A stretch of 64,000 nt of DNA from Gallionella sp. (GCA_003153155.1 PLWV01000008.1:170233-234232); one strand, 5' to 3'; counted from the stretch's first letter, positions 54,887 to 63,403 are shown. Translations and numbers: made by a program. The notes: generated from the sequence alone by a model not told the origin.

Positions 54887-55765
54887 ATGATTCTCAGTAT
54901 GACCGGCTACGCCACCGCCAGCGCGGAACTTGACAGCGGATCATTGACACTTGAACTGCGCGCGGTCAACCATCGTTATCTGGACATTCAGTTGCGCATG
55001 CCGGATGAATTGCGCGGCTTCGAGGGCGTGCTGCGCGAAGCGATCACCGCGCAATTGCAGCGCGGCAAGGTGGAGTGCCGCATCAACTATGCGGCGCGAT
55101 CCGCGCAAAGCGGCGCTGCACTGAATCGCGGACTGCTGCAACAACTCGCTGCATGGAACAAGGAAGTACAAGCCGCACTGCCCGATGCGCGCAGCCTGAG
55201 CGTGGCCGATGTGCTGCGCTGGAACGGCGTGATGGAAACACCCACCGCCTCGGCGGACGAATTGCGCGCCACCCTGCTCGACTTGCTGCAAATTTCATTG
55301 CAGGAGTTCTCTGCTTCACGCGCACGGGAAGGCGAGAAACTCAAGGATTTCTTGTTGCAGCGCGTGGAAAAAATCGAGGCGCTGCGCAATAGCGTGATGC
55401 CGCATGTGCCCGCCGCGATCGCCGCCTACGAACAAAAGCTCATCACCCGCTTGCGCGAGGCGATGCAAAACGCCCCGATACAGGAAGCCGGGGACGAGCG
55501 CATCCGTCAGGAGATCGCATTGTTCGCCAGCAAGATAGACGTGGATGAAGAGCTGTCGCGGCTTGCCAGCCATCTCACCGAAATGCGCCGCATCCTTTCA
55601 TTAGGCGGCGCGGTAGGCAAACGGCTGGACTTTTTGATGCAGGAACTGAATCGCGAAGCCAACACGCTCGGCTCGAAGTCGGTAGATGCGGAAGTGTCGC
55701 GCAGCGCGATGGAGATGAAGATACTCATCGAACAGATGCGCGAACAAATTCAAAACCTGGAGTAA
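54887..55765 (+). CDS. yicC: YicC-family endoribonuclease
   Basis: 292 aa. Begins ILSMTGYATASAELDSGSLTLELRAVNHRYLDIQLRMP, the YicC N domain; the C-terminal DUF1732 (DERIRQEIALFASKIDVDEELSRLASHLTEMRRIL...FLMQELNREANTLGSKS) is complete. YicC proteins are RNases acting on structured or small RNAs. It stands upstream of gmk as in many proteobacteria, separated by a 270-base palindromic gap. Confidence 0.95.
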   Translation: MILSMTGYATASAELDSGSLTLELRAVNHRYLDIQLRMPDELRGFEGVLREAITAQLQRGKVECRINYAARSAQSGAALNRGLLQQLAAWNKEVQAALPDARSLSVADVLRWNGVMETPTASADELRATLLDLLQISLQEFSASRAREGEKLKDFLLQRVEKIEALRNSVMPHVPAAIAAYEQKLITRLREAMQNAPIQEAGDERIRQEIALFASKIDVDEELSRLASHLTEMRRILSLGGAVGKRLDFLMQELNREANTLGSKSVDAEVSRSAMEMKILIEQMREQIQNLE

Positions 55766-55796
55766 GAGTCCATTTCAGCAGGTTTCATGTTCCGCG

Positions 55797-55893
55797 TTGG
55801 GGCTGGGCGCGGATGGATGCAAGGCGCAGCGCTTGCCAATGGTTATTCCATTGGCAAGCGGTGCAACGCGGCAGACGCCGTGCCCAGCCCCAA
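55797..55893. repeat. Nested palindrome upstream of gmk, part 1
   Basis: Outer arms TTGGGGCTGGGC (55797-55808) and GCCCAGCCCCAA (55882-55893) enclose a perfect 13-bp hairpin CGCTTGCCAATGG/CCATTGGCAAGCG (55830-55860). Could be a terminator-like or attenuating structure after yicC, but lacks a T-run. Confidence 0.75.
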
Positions 55894-55901
55894 CCCGAAG
55901 G

Positions 55902-56001
55902 GCCGTTTGCCTGCAGGCGCATTGCGGCGTTGCGTTCTGCTTGTGTAGAATGCCTGCACGGCGCAGCCCGCGCCTTGCACTGCATCCTGCCGGCAAACGG
56001 C
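55902..56001. repeat. Nested palindrome upstream of gmk, part 2
   Basis: Arms GCCGTTTGCCTGCAGG (55902-55917) and CCTGCCGGCAAACGGC (55986-56001), one base shifted in each, around GTAGAATGCCTGCACGGCGC. It ends 35 bases before the gmk start, so the gmk leader RNA would be strongly folded. Confidence 0.7.
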
Positions 56002-56035
56002 GCGGAATATAAAACCTACTGAAATGGACTCTAAC

Positions 56036-56653
56036 ATGTCGGGAAATCTGTTCATCATCAGCGCGCCATCCGGTGCAGGCAAGACCAGTCTGGTGCACGC
56101 CCTGCTCAACATCAATCCGCACATTGATTTATCGGTCTCCTACACCACGCGCGATCCTCGCCCCGGCGACCATGACGGCAAGGACTATCATTTTGTCAGC
56201 CGCGAGACTTTCATCGCGATGGCGAAGCGCGGCGAGTTTCTGGAAAGCGCGGAAGTCTATGGCAATCTTTACGGGACTTCGCAAACCTGGATCAGTCAGG
56301 GAATCACCAAGGGGCGCGATATCCTTATGGAAATTGACTGGCAGGGCGCGGCGCAAATTCGCCGCCTGTTTCCGGAAAGCATCAGTATTTTCATTCTGCC
56401 GCCGTCCATGGAGGCGCTGGGACAACGCCTGAAGGGGCGCGGCAAGGATAATGATGAGGTGATCGCCAAACGCATGGCAGCGGTACGCGAGGACGTCGCC
56501 CATGTCGCCGAATTCAATTATGTTATTATCAACGACAACCTGAACGTGGCGTTGCGCGAACTTAATGCGGTGGTGCTTTCCGCCGGACTGCGTTGCGCGA
56601 AGCAGCTGTCTCGCCATCAGGCCTTAATCAATCAGTTACAAAAACCGGAGTAA
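56036..56653 (+). CDS. gmk: Guanylate kinase
   Basis: 205 aa from MSGNLFIISA; an ATG four codons earlier is an alternative and neither has a strong ribosome site. P-loop SAPSGAGKTSL, GMP-binding SYTTRDPRPGDHDGKDYHFV and GEFLESAEVYGNLYGTS, DILMEIDWQGAAQIR. Makes GDP from GMP; upstream of rpoZ and spoT in the canonical order, linking guanine nucleotide supply to the stringent response. Confidence 0.95.
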   Translation: MSGNLFIISAPSGAGKTSLVHALLNINPHIDLSVSYTTRDPRPGDHDGKDYHFVSRETFIAMAKRGEFLESAEVYGNLYGTSQTWISQGITKGRDILMEIDWQGAAQIRRLFPESISIFILPPSMEALGQRLKGRGKDNDEVIAKRMAAVREDVAHVAEFNYVIINDNLNVALRELNAVVLSAGLRCAKQLSRHQALINQLQKPE

Positions 56654-56656
56654 ATC

Positions 56657-56863
56657 ATGGCTCGTATTACCGTCGAAGAATGTCTGTCACTAATCCCGAA
56701 TCGCTTTGAACTGACGCTGGTCGCCGCCTACCGCGCACGTCAATTGGCCAATGGTGCGGCGCATCTGGTGGAAAACAGCAAGGACAAACCCACCGTCGTC
56801 GCGTTGCGTGAAATCAGTGAGGGCAAGGTGGGCAAGGAAATTTTGAATCGCGGCCAGGCATAA
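56657..56863 (+). CDS. rpoZ: RNA polymerase omega subunit
   Basis: 68 aa. Begins [33 protein letters not shown], the omega family signature. Omega helps assemble RNA polymerase and forms a ppGpp-binding site with beta prime. Starts three bases after the gmk stop and is followed 15 bases later by spoT. Confidence 0.97.
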   Translation: MARITVEECLSLIPNRFELTLVAAYRARQLANGAAHLVENSKDKPTVVALREISEGKVGKEILNRGQA

Positions 56864-56878
56864 TCAACGTGATTTTAA

Positions 56879-58993
56879 ATGGCCGACACAGATCTATTAA
56901 TCGAGGAGCTCTCCACCTATCTTAAGCCGAAGGATGTCGAACACGTCCGTGTAGCGATTGAATTCAGCCGTGCGGCGCATCAGGGCCAGATGCGCCAATC
57001 CGGCGATCCGTATATTTCCCATCCGATTGCCGTTGCCCGCATCCTGACCCCGCTGCACATCGATGCGCAGGCCATCATCGCCGCGCTGCTGCACGATGTG
57101 GTGGAGGACACCGACACCACCACCGAACAAGTCGCCGAGAAATTCGGCAAGCCGGTCGCGGAATTGGTCGATGGGCTGAGTAAACTGGACCGGATCCAGT
57201 TCGAGACGCGCGAAGACGCTCAGGCGGAAAACTTTCGCAAGATGCTGCTGGCGATGGCGCGCGACGTGCGCGTCATTCTCATCAAGCTGGCTGATCGGCT
57301 GCACAATATGCGCACGCTTGATTCCATGGCTCTCGACAAGCGCGAGCGCATCGCGCGCGAGACCATGGAAATCTACGCGCCGATTGCCAACCGTCTCGGC
57401 CTGAACGACCTTCACCACGAACTGGAAGATTTAAGCTTCAAGCATTTGCATCCCAATCGCTACGCGGTACTTGCCAAGGCACTGCAAGTTGCGCGCGGCA
57501 ACCGCCGCGAGGTGGTCAGCAAGATACTCGAAGCGTTACGCCACAAGCTTGCCGAATTCAACATTCAAGCTGATGTCACGGGAAGAGAGAAAGACATCTA
57601 CAGCATCTACAAAAAGATGCAAAGCAAGTCGCTGGCTTTTGCCGAGGTGCTGGATATCTACGGTTTTCGCGTATTGGTGAATGATTTTGCTTCCTGCTAT
57701 GTGGCGCTCGGCGTGCTGCATGGTTTATACAAACCGATTCCCGGCAAGTTCAAGGATTACATCGCCATCCCCAAAGTGAACGGCTATCAATCGCTGCACA
57801 CCACGCTGTTCGGGCCTTTTGGCACGCCCATCGAAATCCAGATACGCACCCATGAGATGCACAAGATCGCCGAGGCCGGCGTCGCTTCGCATTGGCTGTA
57901 CAAGACCGGTCATGATTCGATCAATGATCTGCACAAGAAAACTCACCAGTGGTTGCAGGAACTGTTGGAAAGCCTGAGCCAGAGCAGCGATTCATCCGAA
58001 TTTCTCGAACACCTCAAGGTGGACCTGTTCCCCGATGAGGTATACGTGTTCACGCCCAAGGGCAGGATACTTTCGCTGCCGCGCGGCGCGACCGGGGTGG
58101 ATTTTGCTTACAGCGTGCACACCGACATCGGCAATCGCTGCATCGCCGTCAAGGTGAACCATGAGCTGGTGCCGTTGCGCACTGAACTCAGGAATGGTGA
58201 TCGCGTGGAAGTGATCACCGCTCCACACGCCAATCCCAATCCCGGCTGGCTGGGTTATGTCGCCACCAGCAAGGCGCGCAGCCAAATCCGCCATTTTCTC
58301 AAGACCATGCAGTCCGGTGAATCAGCACAACTCGGCGAACGCCTGCTCAACCAGGCGCTGAACGCATTGGGAGTCAAACCGCAAGACATGGACGAAGCGC
58401 ACTGGAACAAGTTGCTAAGGGATACCGGGGTAAAAACGCGCCAGGATATTCTTGCCGACATCGGCCTGGGTCGACGTCTCAACATGGTAGTGGCGCGACA
58501 ACTGGCCAGCATCGGTGAAACGGTGGCCAATGAAATGGCAGCCAACCCAGTCATCACCATACAAGGCACGGAGGGCATGGCGATACAGTTCGCCCAGTGT
58601 TGCCGTCCGATTCCGGGCGACCCGATCGTCGGCGTGATCAAGAGCGGGCAAGGCTTGCTGGTGCATACCCACGATTGCCCGACACTGCGCCGGGGACGCA
58701 GCAGCGGCGAGCAATGGCTGGATGTGGCATGGGACAAGAACATCACCCGCCCCTTCGATGTCAACATCAAATTGCTGGTCGCCGATCAGCGCGGCGTGCT
58801 GGCAAAAGTCTCCGCCGCGATCGCCGAAGCGGAAGCCAACATCGAGAACATCAACTTTACCCATGAAGGCGAATACACCGGACTGCATTTCACCTTGGAG
58901 GTGAATAACCGTTTGCACCTCGCCAACATCATGCGCGGTTTGCGGAAGATACCGGAAGTGGTGCGAATTATTCGGGTAAAGAACGCGACGTAG
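56879..58993 (+). CDS. spoT: SpoT, bifunctional (p)ppGpp synthetase/hydrolase
   Basis: 704 aa. HD hydrolase domain (LLHDVVEDTDTT, His72-Asp73; IKLADRLHNMRT), synthetase domain (YGFRVLVNDFASCYVALGVLHGLYKPIPGKFKDYIAIPK), TGS domain (FTPKGRILSLPRGATGVDFAYSVHTDIG), zinc-finger-like CCRPIPGDPIVG region and C-terminal ACT domain (NIKLLVADQRGVLAKVSAAIAEAEANI). HD residues are intact, so hydrolase activity is expected. A separate relA is not in the window. Confidence 0.96.
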   Translation: MADTDLLIEELSTYLKPKDVEHVRVAIEFSRAAHQGQMRQSGDPYISHPIAVARILTPLHIDAQAIIAALLHDVVEDTDTTTEQVAEKFGKPVAELVDGLSKLDRIQFETREDAQAENFRKMLLAMARDVRVILIKLADRLHNMRTLDSMALDKRERIARETMEIYAPIANRLGLNDLHHELEDLSFKHLHPNRYAVLAKALQVARGNRREVVSKILEALRHKLAEFNIQADVTGREKDIYSIYKKMQSKSLAFAEVLDIYGFRVLVNDFASCYVALGVLHGLYKPIPGKFKDYIAIPKVNGYQSLHTTLFGPFGTPIEIQIRTHEMHKIAEAGVASHWLYKTGHDSINDLHKKTHQWLQELLESLSQSSDSSEFLEHLKVDLFPDEVYVFTPKGRILSLPRGATGVDFAYSVHTDIGNRCIAVKVNHELVPLRTELRNGDRVEVITAPHANPNPGWLGYVATSKARSQIRHFLKTMQSGESAQLGERLLNQALNALGVKPQDMDEAHWNKLLRDTGVKTRQDILADIGLGRRLNMVVARQLASIGETVANEMAANPVITIQGTEGMAIQFAQCCRPIPGDPIVGVIKSGQGLLVHTHDCPTLRRGRSSGEQWLDVAWDKNITRPFDVNIKLLVADQRGVLAKVSAAIAEAEANIENINFTHEGEYTGLHFTLEVNNRLHLANIMRGLRKIPEVVRIIRVKNAT

Positions 58994-59063
58994 CAGGTGC
59001 AATTCCATTGCATTCTGTGGTTAAACCAAAATCAACTTCGCCGGGGTACAACTACCCCCTCTC

Positions 59064-59099
59064 CCTTCGCGGGAGAGGGTTGGGGAGAGGGGGTGGTTT
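59064..59099. repeat. CCCTCTCCC..GGGAGAGGG hairpin repeat
   Basis: CCCCCTCTCCCTTCGCGGGAGAGGG plus TTGGGGAGAGGGGG. The same type is seen inside bioF (28170-28200) and in MITE copy B. Located after spoT; may end its transcript. Confidence 0.65.
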
Positions 59100-59112
59100 G
59101 GCGAATGAACAA

Positions 59113-59204
59113 AATCAAAACCGCCGGGGGTAGCCCGACAGCTAGTCACTTTTTCTTGCTTCGCCAAAGAAAAAGTAACCAAAAAGAAGGCGACCCCGGT
59201 TTGC
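59113..59204. repeat. Left arm of long inverted repeat around the PIN-like gene
   Basis: About 92 bp including GGGGGTAGCCCGACAGCTAG and CTTCGCCAAAGAAAAAGTAA, almost exactly inverse to 60253-60345. The similarity continues inwards to GGCGCACAGGGGA (mirrored by TCCCCTGTGCGCC at 60115-60127). Confidence 0.85.
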
Positions 59205-59361
59205 CTCCGCTACTCGGCGGCGCACAGGGGAGGATAAGCGGAAACCCAAAACCAAAAAACAGGGTGGGCAACAAGTTGCCCACCATTCTGAAGTAGATAG
59301 GCAAAACAATTCGACTCCGGTACATTGGGGTGTGATTAATTGACAGGTTTCACGATTCCAT

Positions 59362-60012
59362 ATGTATGTCGCCAAGGTCTTCCTCGATACGAATATCCTG
59401 AAGTTCGCTGCCACTAAATTGCCGAGGCTGAGGCCACGGAAACAATTAGTCGATTGGGGTGGAAAAACTATTGAAGTGACCCTTCACGATTTCGTTGAAG
59501 TCAATCGAAACGAGTTCATCGTAAATCCAGTTCTAAAAGCCGAAGCAGAGCTACTTCCCCGCCTTGCTGAGATTGGAAAACTCGGCAAGCTTGAATATGT
59601 TATGAGCGGGGAAACGATGATAGAGAGCTGGGGACTGCGGAATATGGATAGCAAGGGTGGTCGGTTCTATGGAGTTCCTATCAAGGTTGTTAAGGCTCCG
59701 CCCGATTACGCTTATATTCTAGCGGGCGGCGAAATTGGAGTAACACCAATGGAAAGACAATTTCGCTTTTTAGCTTCGATCAAGCACAAACGGTTTTTAG
59801 CACTGCAAAAAATTACCGGCGCCTATCAAGGTGAGAGAGAACTCAACCGAAATCAACTTCTTGATGCATTTCATATTTGGTGCGCTGAGCATAATGAGTG
59901 CAAGTTCTTTCTAACGCTTGATTTCAAGCTCATTAAAGTATTAAGTAAGTCCAAGTCAACGGTTCGCGTTGTTCGGCCATCCGAACTTCTCGCGTGGCTG
60001 GAGTCAGCGTAG
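59362..60012 (+). CDS. PIN-like domain protein, orphan
   Basis: 216 aa. FLDTNIL (Asp9) is the first PIN nuclease motif; the late segment LLDAFHIWCAEHNECKFFLTLDFKLI carries the paired acidic residues. The middle (MSGETMIESWGLRNMDSKGGRFYG) matches no family I know. Base composition is clearly more AT-rich than flanking genes. No antitoxin-like small gene is adjacent, so a toxin-antitoxin pair cannot be claimed. Bracketed by long inverted repeats. Confidence 0.65.
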   Translation: MYVAKVFLDTNILKFAATKLPRLRPRKQLVDWGGKTIEVTLHDFVEVNRNEFIVNPVLKAEAELLPRLAEIGKLGKLEYVMSGETMIESWGLRNMDSKGGRFYGVPIKVVKAPPDYAYILAGGEIGVTPMERQFRFLASIKHKRFLALQKITGAYQGERELNRNQLLDAFHIWCAEHNECKFFLTLDFKLIKVLSKSKSTVRVVRPSELLAWLESA

Positions 60013-60016
60013 CCGT

Positions 60017-60084
60017 GTAGGGTGGGCACGATTTTGTGCCCACGCGGCAAATCAATAGATGGTGGGCACAACGTGCCCACCCTA
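60017..60084. repeat. GTAGGGTGGGCAC palindrome after the PIN-like gene
   Basis: GTAGGGTGGGCAC mirrored by GTGCCCACCCTAC, with a second TGGGCAC/GTGCCCA pair between, then GTTTTTTGTTTTTTG. Plausible terminator for the PIN-like gene. ACAGGGTGGGCAAC/GTTGCCCACC at 59253-59282 is the counterpart on the other side. Confidence 0.65.
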
Positions 60085-60128
60085 CGTTTTTTGTTTTTTG
60101 TTTTTCGCTTTTCATCCCCTGTGCGCCG

Positions 60129-60239
60129 CCTCGATCAGACACAAACGAGCGGTGGGGTTGGGCGAGCACTGTTTGAGCACGTGGCCGCGTAGCGGATCGT
60201 GCGAGTTGCGCAGCCCCGCTCGTTTGTGTCTGATCGAGG
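60129..60239. repeat. Perfect 24-bp inverted repeat nested in the right arm
   Basis: CCTCGATCAGACACAAACGA with GCGG (60129-60152) and its exact inverse (60216-60239), 63-base GC-rich spacer. It interrupts the outer inverted repeat, so it was inserted into the right arm after that repeat formed. Confidence 0.85.
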
Positions 60240-60252
60240 GAACCCGAAGGGC

Positions 60253-60345
60253 GGCAAACCGGGGTCGCCTTCTTTTTGGCTACTTTTTCTTTGGCGAAGC
60301 AAGAAAAAGTGACTAGCTGCCGGGCTACCCCCGGCTGTTTTGATT
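60253..60345. repeat. Right arm of long inverted repeat around the PIN-like gene
   Basis: GGCAAACCGGGGTCGCCTTC through AAAAAGTGACTAGCTGCCGG, inverse of the left arm. Its outer edge ends at the pirin stop codon. Confidence 0.85.
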
Positions 60346-61043
60346 TACCCCATATCAAACAACAACACCTCCGCCTCCCGCGCGGCGCTCAACTCAACCA
60401 CCGCCTCATCCGTGTACATCAATGCATCCCCCGCAACAAGCGCATAGCCATTGGCTTGCAGGCTGCCACGCGCAACATGCAGATAAATTTTACGTCTGGC
60501 GGTAATCTGATAATCCAGCGTCTCAGCGCCATTCAGCCGCGCCGCAAACACGCGCGCGTCCTGATGAATCAACAACGAGCCTTGCGCAGCATCGGGCGAA
60601 GCCAGCAGACACCAGCGCGCCAACTTGTTTTCCAGCGGAAAATTCTTTTGCTGATAGCCCGGCGTCAAGCCTTGCCGATCCGGCATGATCCAGATTTGCA
60701 ACAGATGCACCGCCTCGTCCGGTGAAGGATTCACCTCGCTGTGCTGCACACCCGTACCCGCGCTCATCATTTGCACTTCACCGTAACGGATGTCCCCGCT
60801 GCTCCCCGTGCTGTCGCGGTGGCGCAACGCGCCGCTCAACACATAAGTCAGGATTTCCATATCGCGATGTCCGTGTGTACCGAAGCCGGTGCCGGGCTGC
60901 ACGATGTCCTCGTTGATCACGCGCAACGGCCCGAACCGGACATGCGCCGGATCGTTGTAATCGGCAAACGAAAAACTGTGCCAGCTTTCCAGCCAGCCGT
61001 GCTGGGCATAGCCGCGTTCAGCTGCCTTGCGTAGAACCATCAT
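60345..61043 (-). CDS. Pirin-family cupin protein (YhhW-like)
   Basis: 232 aa from the ATG at 61043, with GGAGG 5 bases upstream. Bicupin; metal ligands in FGTHGHRDMEILTYVLSG and GTGVQHSEVNPS are the pirin His/Glu set. The first half (YAQHGWLESWHSFSFADYNDP) is typical of YhhW-type quercetin 2,3-dioxygenase-like pirins. True substrate unknown. A MITE lies directly upstream, so its promoter may be in the element or before pabB. Confidence 0.92.
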   Translation of the reverse strand: MMVLRKAAERGYAQHGWLESWHSFSFADYNDPAHVRFGPLRVINEDIVQPGTGFGTHGHRDMEILTYVLSGALRHRDSTGSSGDIRYGEVQMMSAGTGVQHSEVNPSPDEAVHLLQIWIMPDRQGLTPGYQQKNFPLENKLARWCLLASPDAAQGSLLIHQDARVFAARLNGAETLDYQITARRKIYLHVARGSLQANGYALVAGDALMYTDEAVVELSAAREAEVLLFDMG

Positions 61044-61054
61044 ATTCACCTCCA

Positions 61055-61195
61055 GGGCACCTCTAAAAATCCAGATTTCATCCCAACTGCTGCGTTGCGG
61101 AAAAAATTTCTTGCTAACATATCATTCATATGCGGCGCTGCGAAATTTTTCCCACGCCTTGCATTTGGGCGAACTCAGAATTTTTAGAGATACCC
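61055..61195. mobile_element. MITE, GGG.ACCTCTAAAAAT family, copy D
   Basis: 141 bp with ends GGGCACCTCTAAAAAT and ATTTTTAGAGATACCC and the perfect 4-bp target duplication TCCA (61051-61054 and 61196-61199). Inside are GAAAAAATTTCTTG and GCGAAATTTTTCCC, an inverted pair. It contains the pabB stop codon. Confidence 0.9.
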
Positions 61196-62515
61196 TCCAT
61201 AGTGTCGCAATAGTTTAAGCATGGCGGACGCCTTATCCAGCGTCTCCTGATACTCCGCCGCCACATCGGAATCCGCCACGATGCCGCCCCCTGCCCAGCA
61301 ACTTATCTCGTTGTCAGAATACACCAGCGTGCGGATAACGATGTTGGTGTCCATGTTGCCGTCGAAACCGACATAACCTATCGCTCCGCAGTAAATGCCG
61401 CGACGGTTCGGCTCCAGCTGCTCGATGATTTGCATGGCGCGCAGTTTGGGCGCGCCGGTGACGGAGCCGCCGGGGAAGCAGTCGCGCAGCACGTCGAGCG
61501 TATCGCGTCCTTTGGCCAGCTTACCTTCTACCGTGCTGACTAGATGATGCACGCTGGCAAAACTTTCCACCTCAAATAATTTCGGCACGCGCACCGATCC
61601 CGGCGCGCAGCTCTTGCCCAGATCGCTGCGCAACAGGTCGACGATCATCAGATTTTCCGCGCGGTCTTTGGGGTGGTTGCGCAGCTCTTCGGCAAGTTGG
61701 CGATCCTGTCGCGCATCGCTGCTGCGCGGGCGGGTGCCTTTGATCGGTTTGGTTTCCACGTTGCCGTTTTGCACGCGCAGGAAACGTTCCGGAGAGGCGC
61801 ATAAAACCTGGACTTGCGGCAGGTTAAGAAAGGCGGAATACGGTGCGGGACTCAAGCTGCGCAGCGTGAGATAAGCACCCAAAGCATCGCCCGTAGCGGC
61901 TGCGCTGAAGCGTTGCGCAAGGTTGATCTGGTAGCAATCGCCCGCCTGTAAGTAGTTTTGCACGGCAGCGAATGCGCTCGCATAGCTGTCAGGCGTGAAG
62001 TTGGAAGTGATTTTTCCTTGCACACGAAAGGTATCCGGTGGAATTATAGCGTCACTCTGCAAGCGGAGAAGTATCTGCGGCAACAATTCTGCGGTTTCAG
62101 CAAATCGCTGATGCGATACCAATCGTGCGCTACGCTGCTGATGATCCAGCACCAACGCCCAGTCGTAGATGCCGACCGCCATATCGGGTAGATGCCAGGC
62201 ATCCTCTGCAGCACCCGGCAATGCATACATCTTCCGCGCCAGGTCATAACCCCAGTAACCCAGCGCGCCACCGGCGAACGGCACGTCCGCTATGGGCGCG
62301 ACTTGTTCACCCAGTTCTTTGCGCAACAAGGCGAACGGATCGCTACGCGTAGGTTCCTCATGCAGCACCAGCGTGCGCTGAGGGACAGCGGTGAGGATGT
62401 CATAGCACCCCATACCGCCGCTATCCAGCCACACCGCCCAAGGCAGATCGGCCAGCGCGGCGTAGTAGCGCACTGCATCGAATTGATAGGGCAGTTCAAC
62501 TGAATAAAAGCTCAT
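61184..62515 (-). CDS. pabB: PabB, aminodeoxychorismate synthase component I
   Basis: 443 aa. Converts chorismate, with ammonia from PabA, to aminodeoxychorismate for folate. Chorismate-binding motifs: CYQINLAQRF, PIKGTRPRS, AENLMIVDLLRSDLGKSC, GGSVTGAPKLRAMQIIEQLE, IGYVGFDGNMDTNIVIRTL and CWAGGGIVADSDVAAEYQETLDKA. The tail after RHYGG is encoded by the MITE end, which also supplies the stop. No PabC domain is fused. Confidence 0.94.
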   Translation of the reverse strand: MSFYSVELPYQFDAVRYYAALADLPWAVWLDSGGMGCYDILTAVPQRTLVLHEEPTRSDPFALLRKELGEQVAPIADVPFAGGALGYWGYDLARKMYALPGAAEDAWHLPDMAVGIYDWALVLDHQQRSARLVSHQRFAETAELLPQILLRLQSDAIIPPDTFRVQGKITSNFTPDSYASAFAAVQNYLQAGDCYQINLAQRFSAAATGDALGAYLTLRSLSPAPYSAFLNLPQVQVLCASPERFLRVQNGNVETKPIKGTRPRSSDARQDRQLAEELRNHPKDRAENLMIVDLLRSDLGKSCAPGSVRVPKLFEVESFASVHHLVSTVEGKLAKGRDTLDVLRDCFPGGSVTGAPKLRAMQIIEQLEPNRRGIYCGAIGYVGFDGNMDTNIVIRTLVYSDNEISCWAGGGIVADSDVAAEYQETLDKASAMLKLLRHYGGYL

Positions 62516-62566
62516 CGCTTATTTAAGGGATAATGTCGCCACTTCAAAACACCTTGAAACTCAAAC

Positions 62567-63403
62567 ATGACCACCATCGTCGCCGTTATAAAAAATGGTA
62601 TCGCCGCTATCGCCGCCGATACCTTGACCACCTTCGGCAATACTCGCCTGCCCTCGCATCTCGATGCGTCGCACGACAAGATTTTGCATATCGGTAACAG
62701 CTACGTCGGGGTATGCGGCAGCGCGGCACACCACTTGGTGCTGGCAAACCTGCTCGCCAAAACACCTGATGTGCAGCTTAACAGCAAGGCGCAGATTTTT
62801 AAAACGTTTCGCAAACCGCATCCGGTCCTGAAAGAAGAATGCTTCCTGAACCCCAAGGAAGATGAGGAAGATCCCTATGAATCGTGCCAGATCACCGCAC
62901 TGATCGCCAATGCCAACGGCATCTTCGGCATTTACTCGATAACCAGCGACTTAACTGGCGCTAACCAATGACTTAGTTGGCGTTAACCAGCGGCTTATGT
63001 CACCGTCTTTTGGTGACTTAGCCGAATGGCTATGCAACACGTTTGCCAACTTATAACCAGCCACTTGGCTGCCGTCTTTTGGTAGCCTAGTGGAATGGCT
63101 AGTAGTTCCATCAGTCAGATGGCTATGCCAGTTTAGTCGAATGGCTATGCAAGGCTGCGCGAGGTATTCGAATACACACAGTATTGGGCGATCGGTTCGG
63201 GACATGTACTCGCGCTCGGCGGTGTCAACTTCTCAAGTTCGTAAGAAATTAGAGAATTGCCTGCCTTTGGTGCGCTGCATCACACCTATTCACATCACGA
63301 TACCGCCGCGGACATCGCGCGAGCCGGTGTAGAAGCGGGCATCGCGCTGGACAAAAACAGCGGCGCGCCGATCACGTTGTATAACGTTGCGTTGCAAAAT
63401 TAG
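62567..63403 (+). pseudogene. Broken Ntn-hydrolase (proteasome-like) gene with two repeat insertions
   Basis: Begins MTTIVAVIKNGIAAIAADTLTTFG, the HslV/20S-like start with the potential nucleophile Thr. The homologous chain runs to FGIYS (62938), resumes at LREVFEYTQYWAIGSGHVLALG (63155-63220), and again at ALHHTYSHHDTAADIARAGVEAGIALDK to the stop at 63403. The two interruptions are 216 and about 48 bases, both multiples of three, and each brings in-frame stops (62969, 63242). A 134-residue fragment could still be translated. Confidence 0.8.
62939..63154. repeat. Cluster of short degenerate repeats inside the Ntn-hydrolase gene
   Basis: Two unit types: TAACCAGCGACTTA/TAACCAATGACTTAGTTGGCG/TTAACCAGCGGCTTA, and GTCTTTTGGTGACTTAGCCG/GTCTTTTGGTAGCCTAG followed by AATGGCTATGCAA or AATGGCTAGT (AATGGCTATGCAA twice, ATGGCTATGCC once). 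Parts match the inverse of the interior of the MITE at 21319-21579. Confidence 0.75.

Noticed and set aside
59362..60012. PIN-like gene as a VapC toxin of a VapBC pair
   Set aside because: No small antitoxin-like gene is adjacent and the protein is longer than typical VapC, so only a PIN-like fold is claimed.
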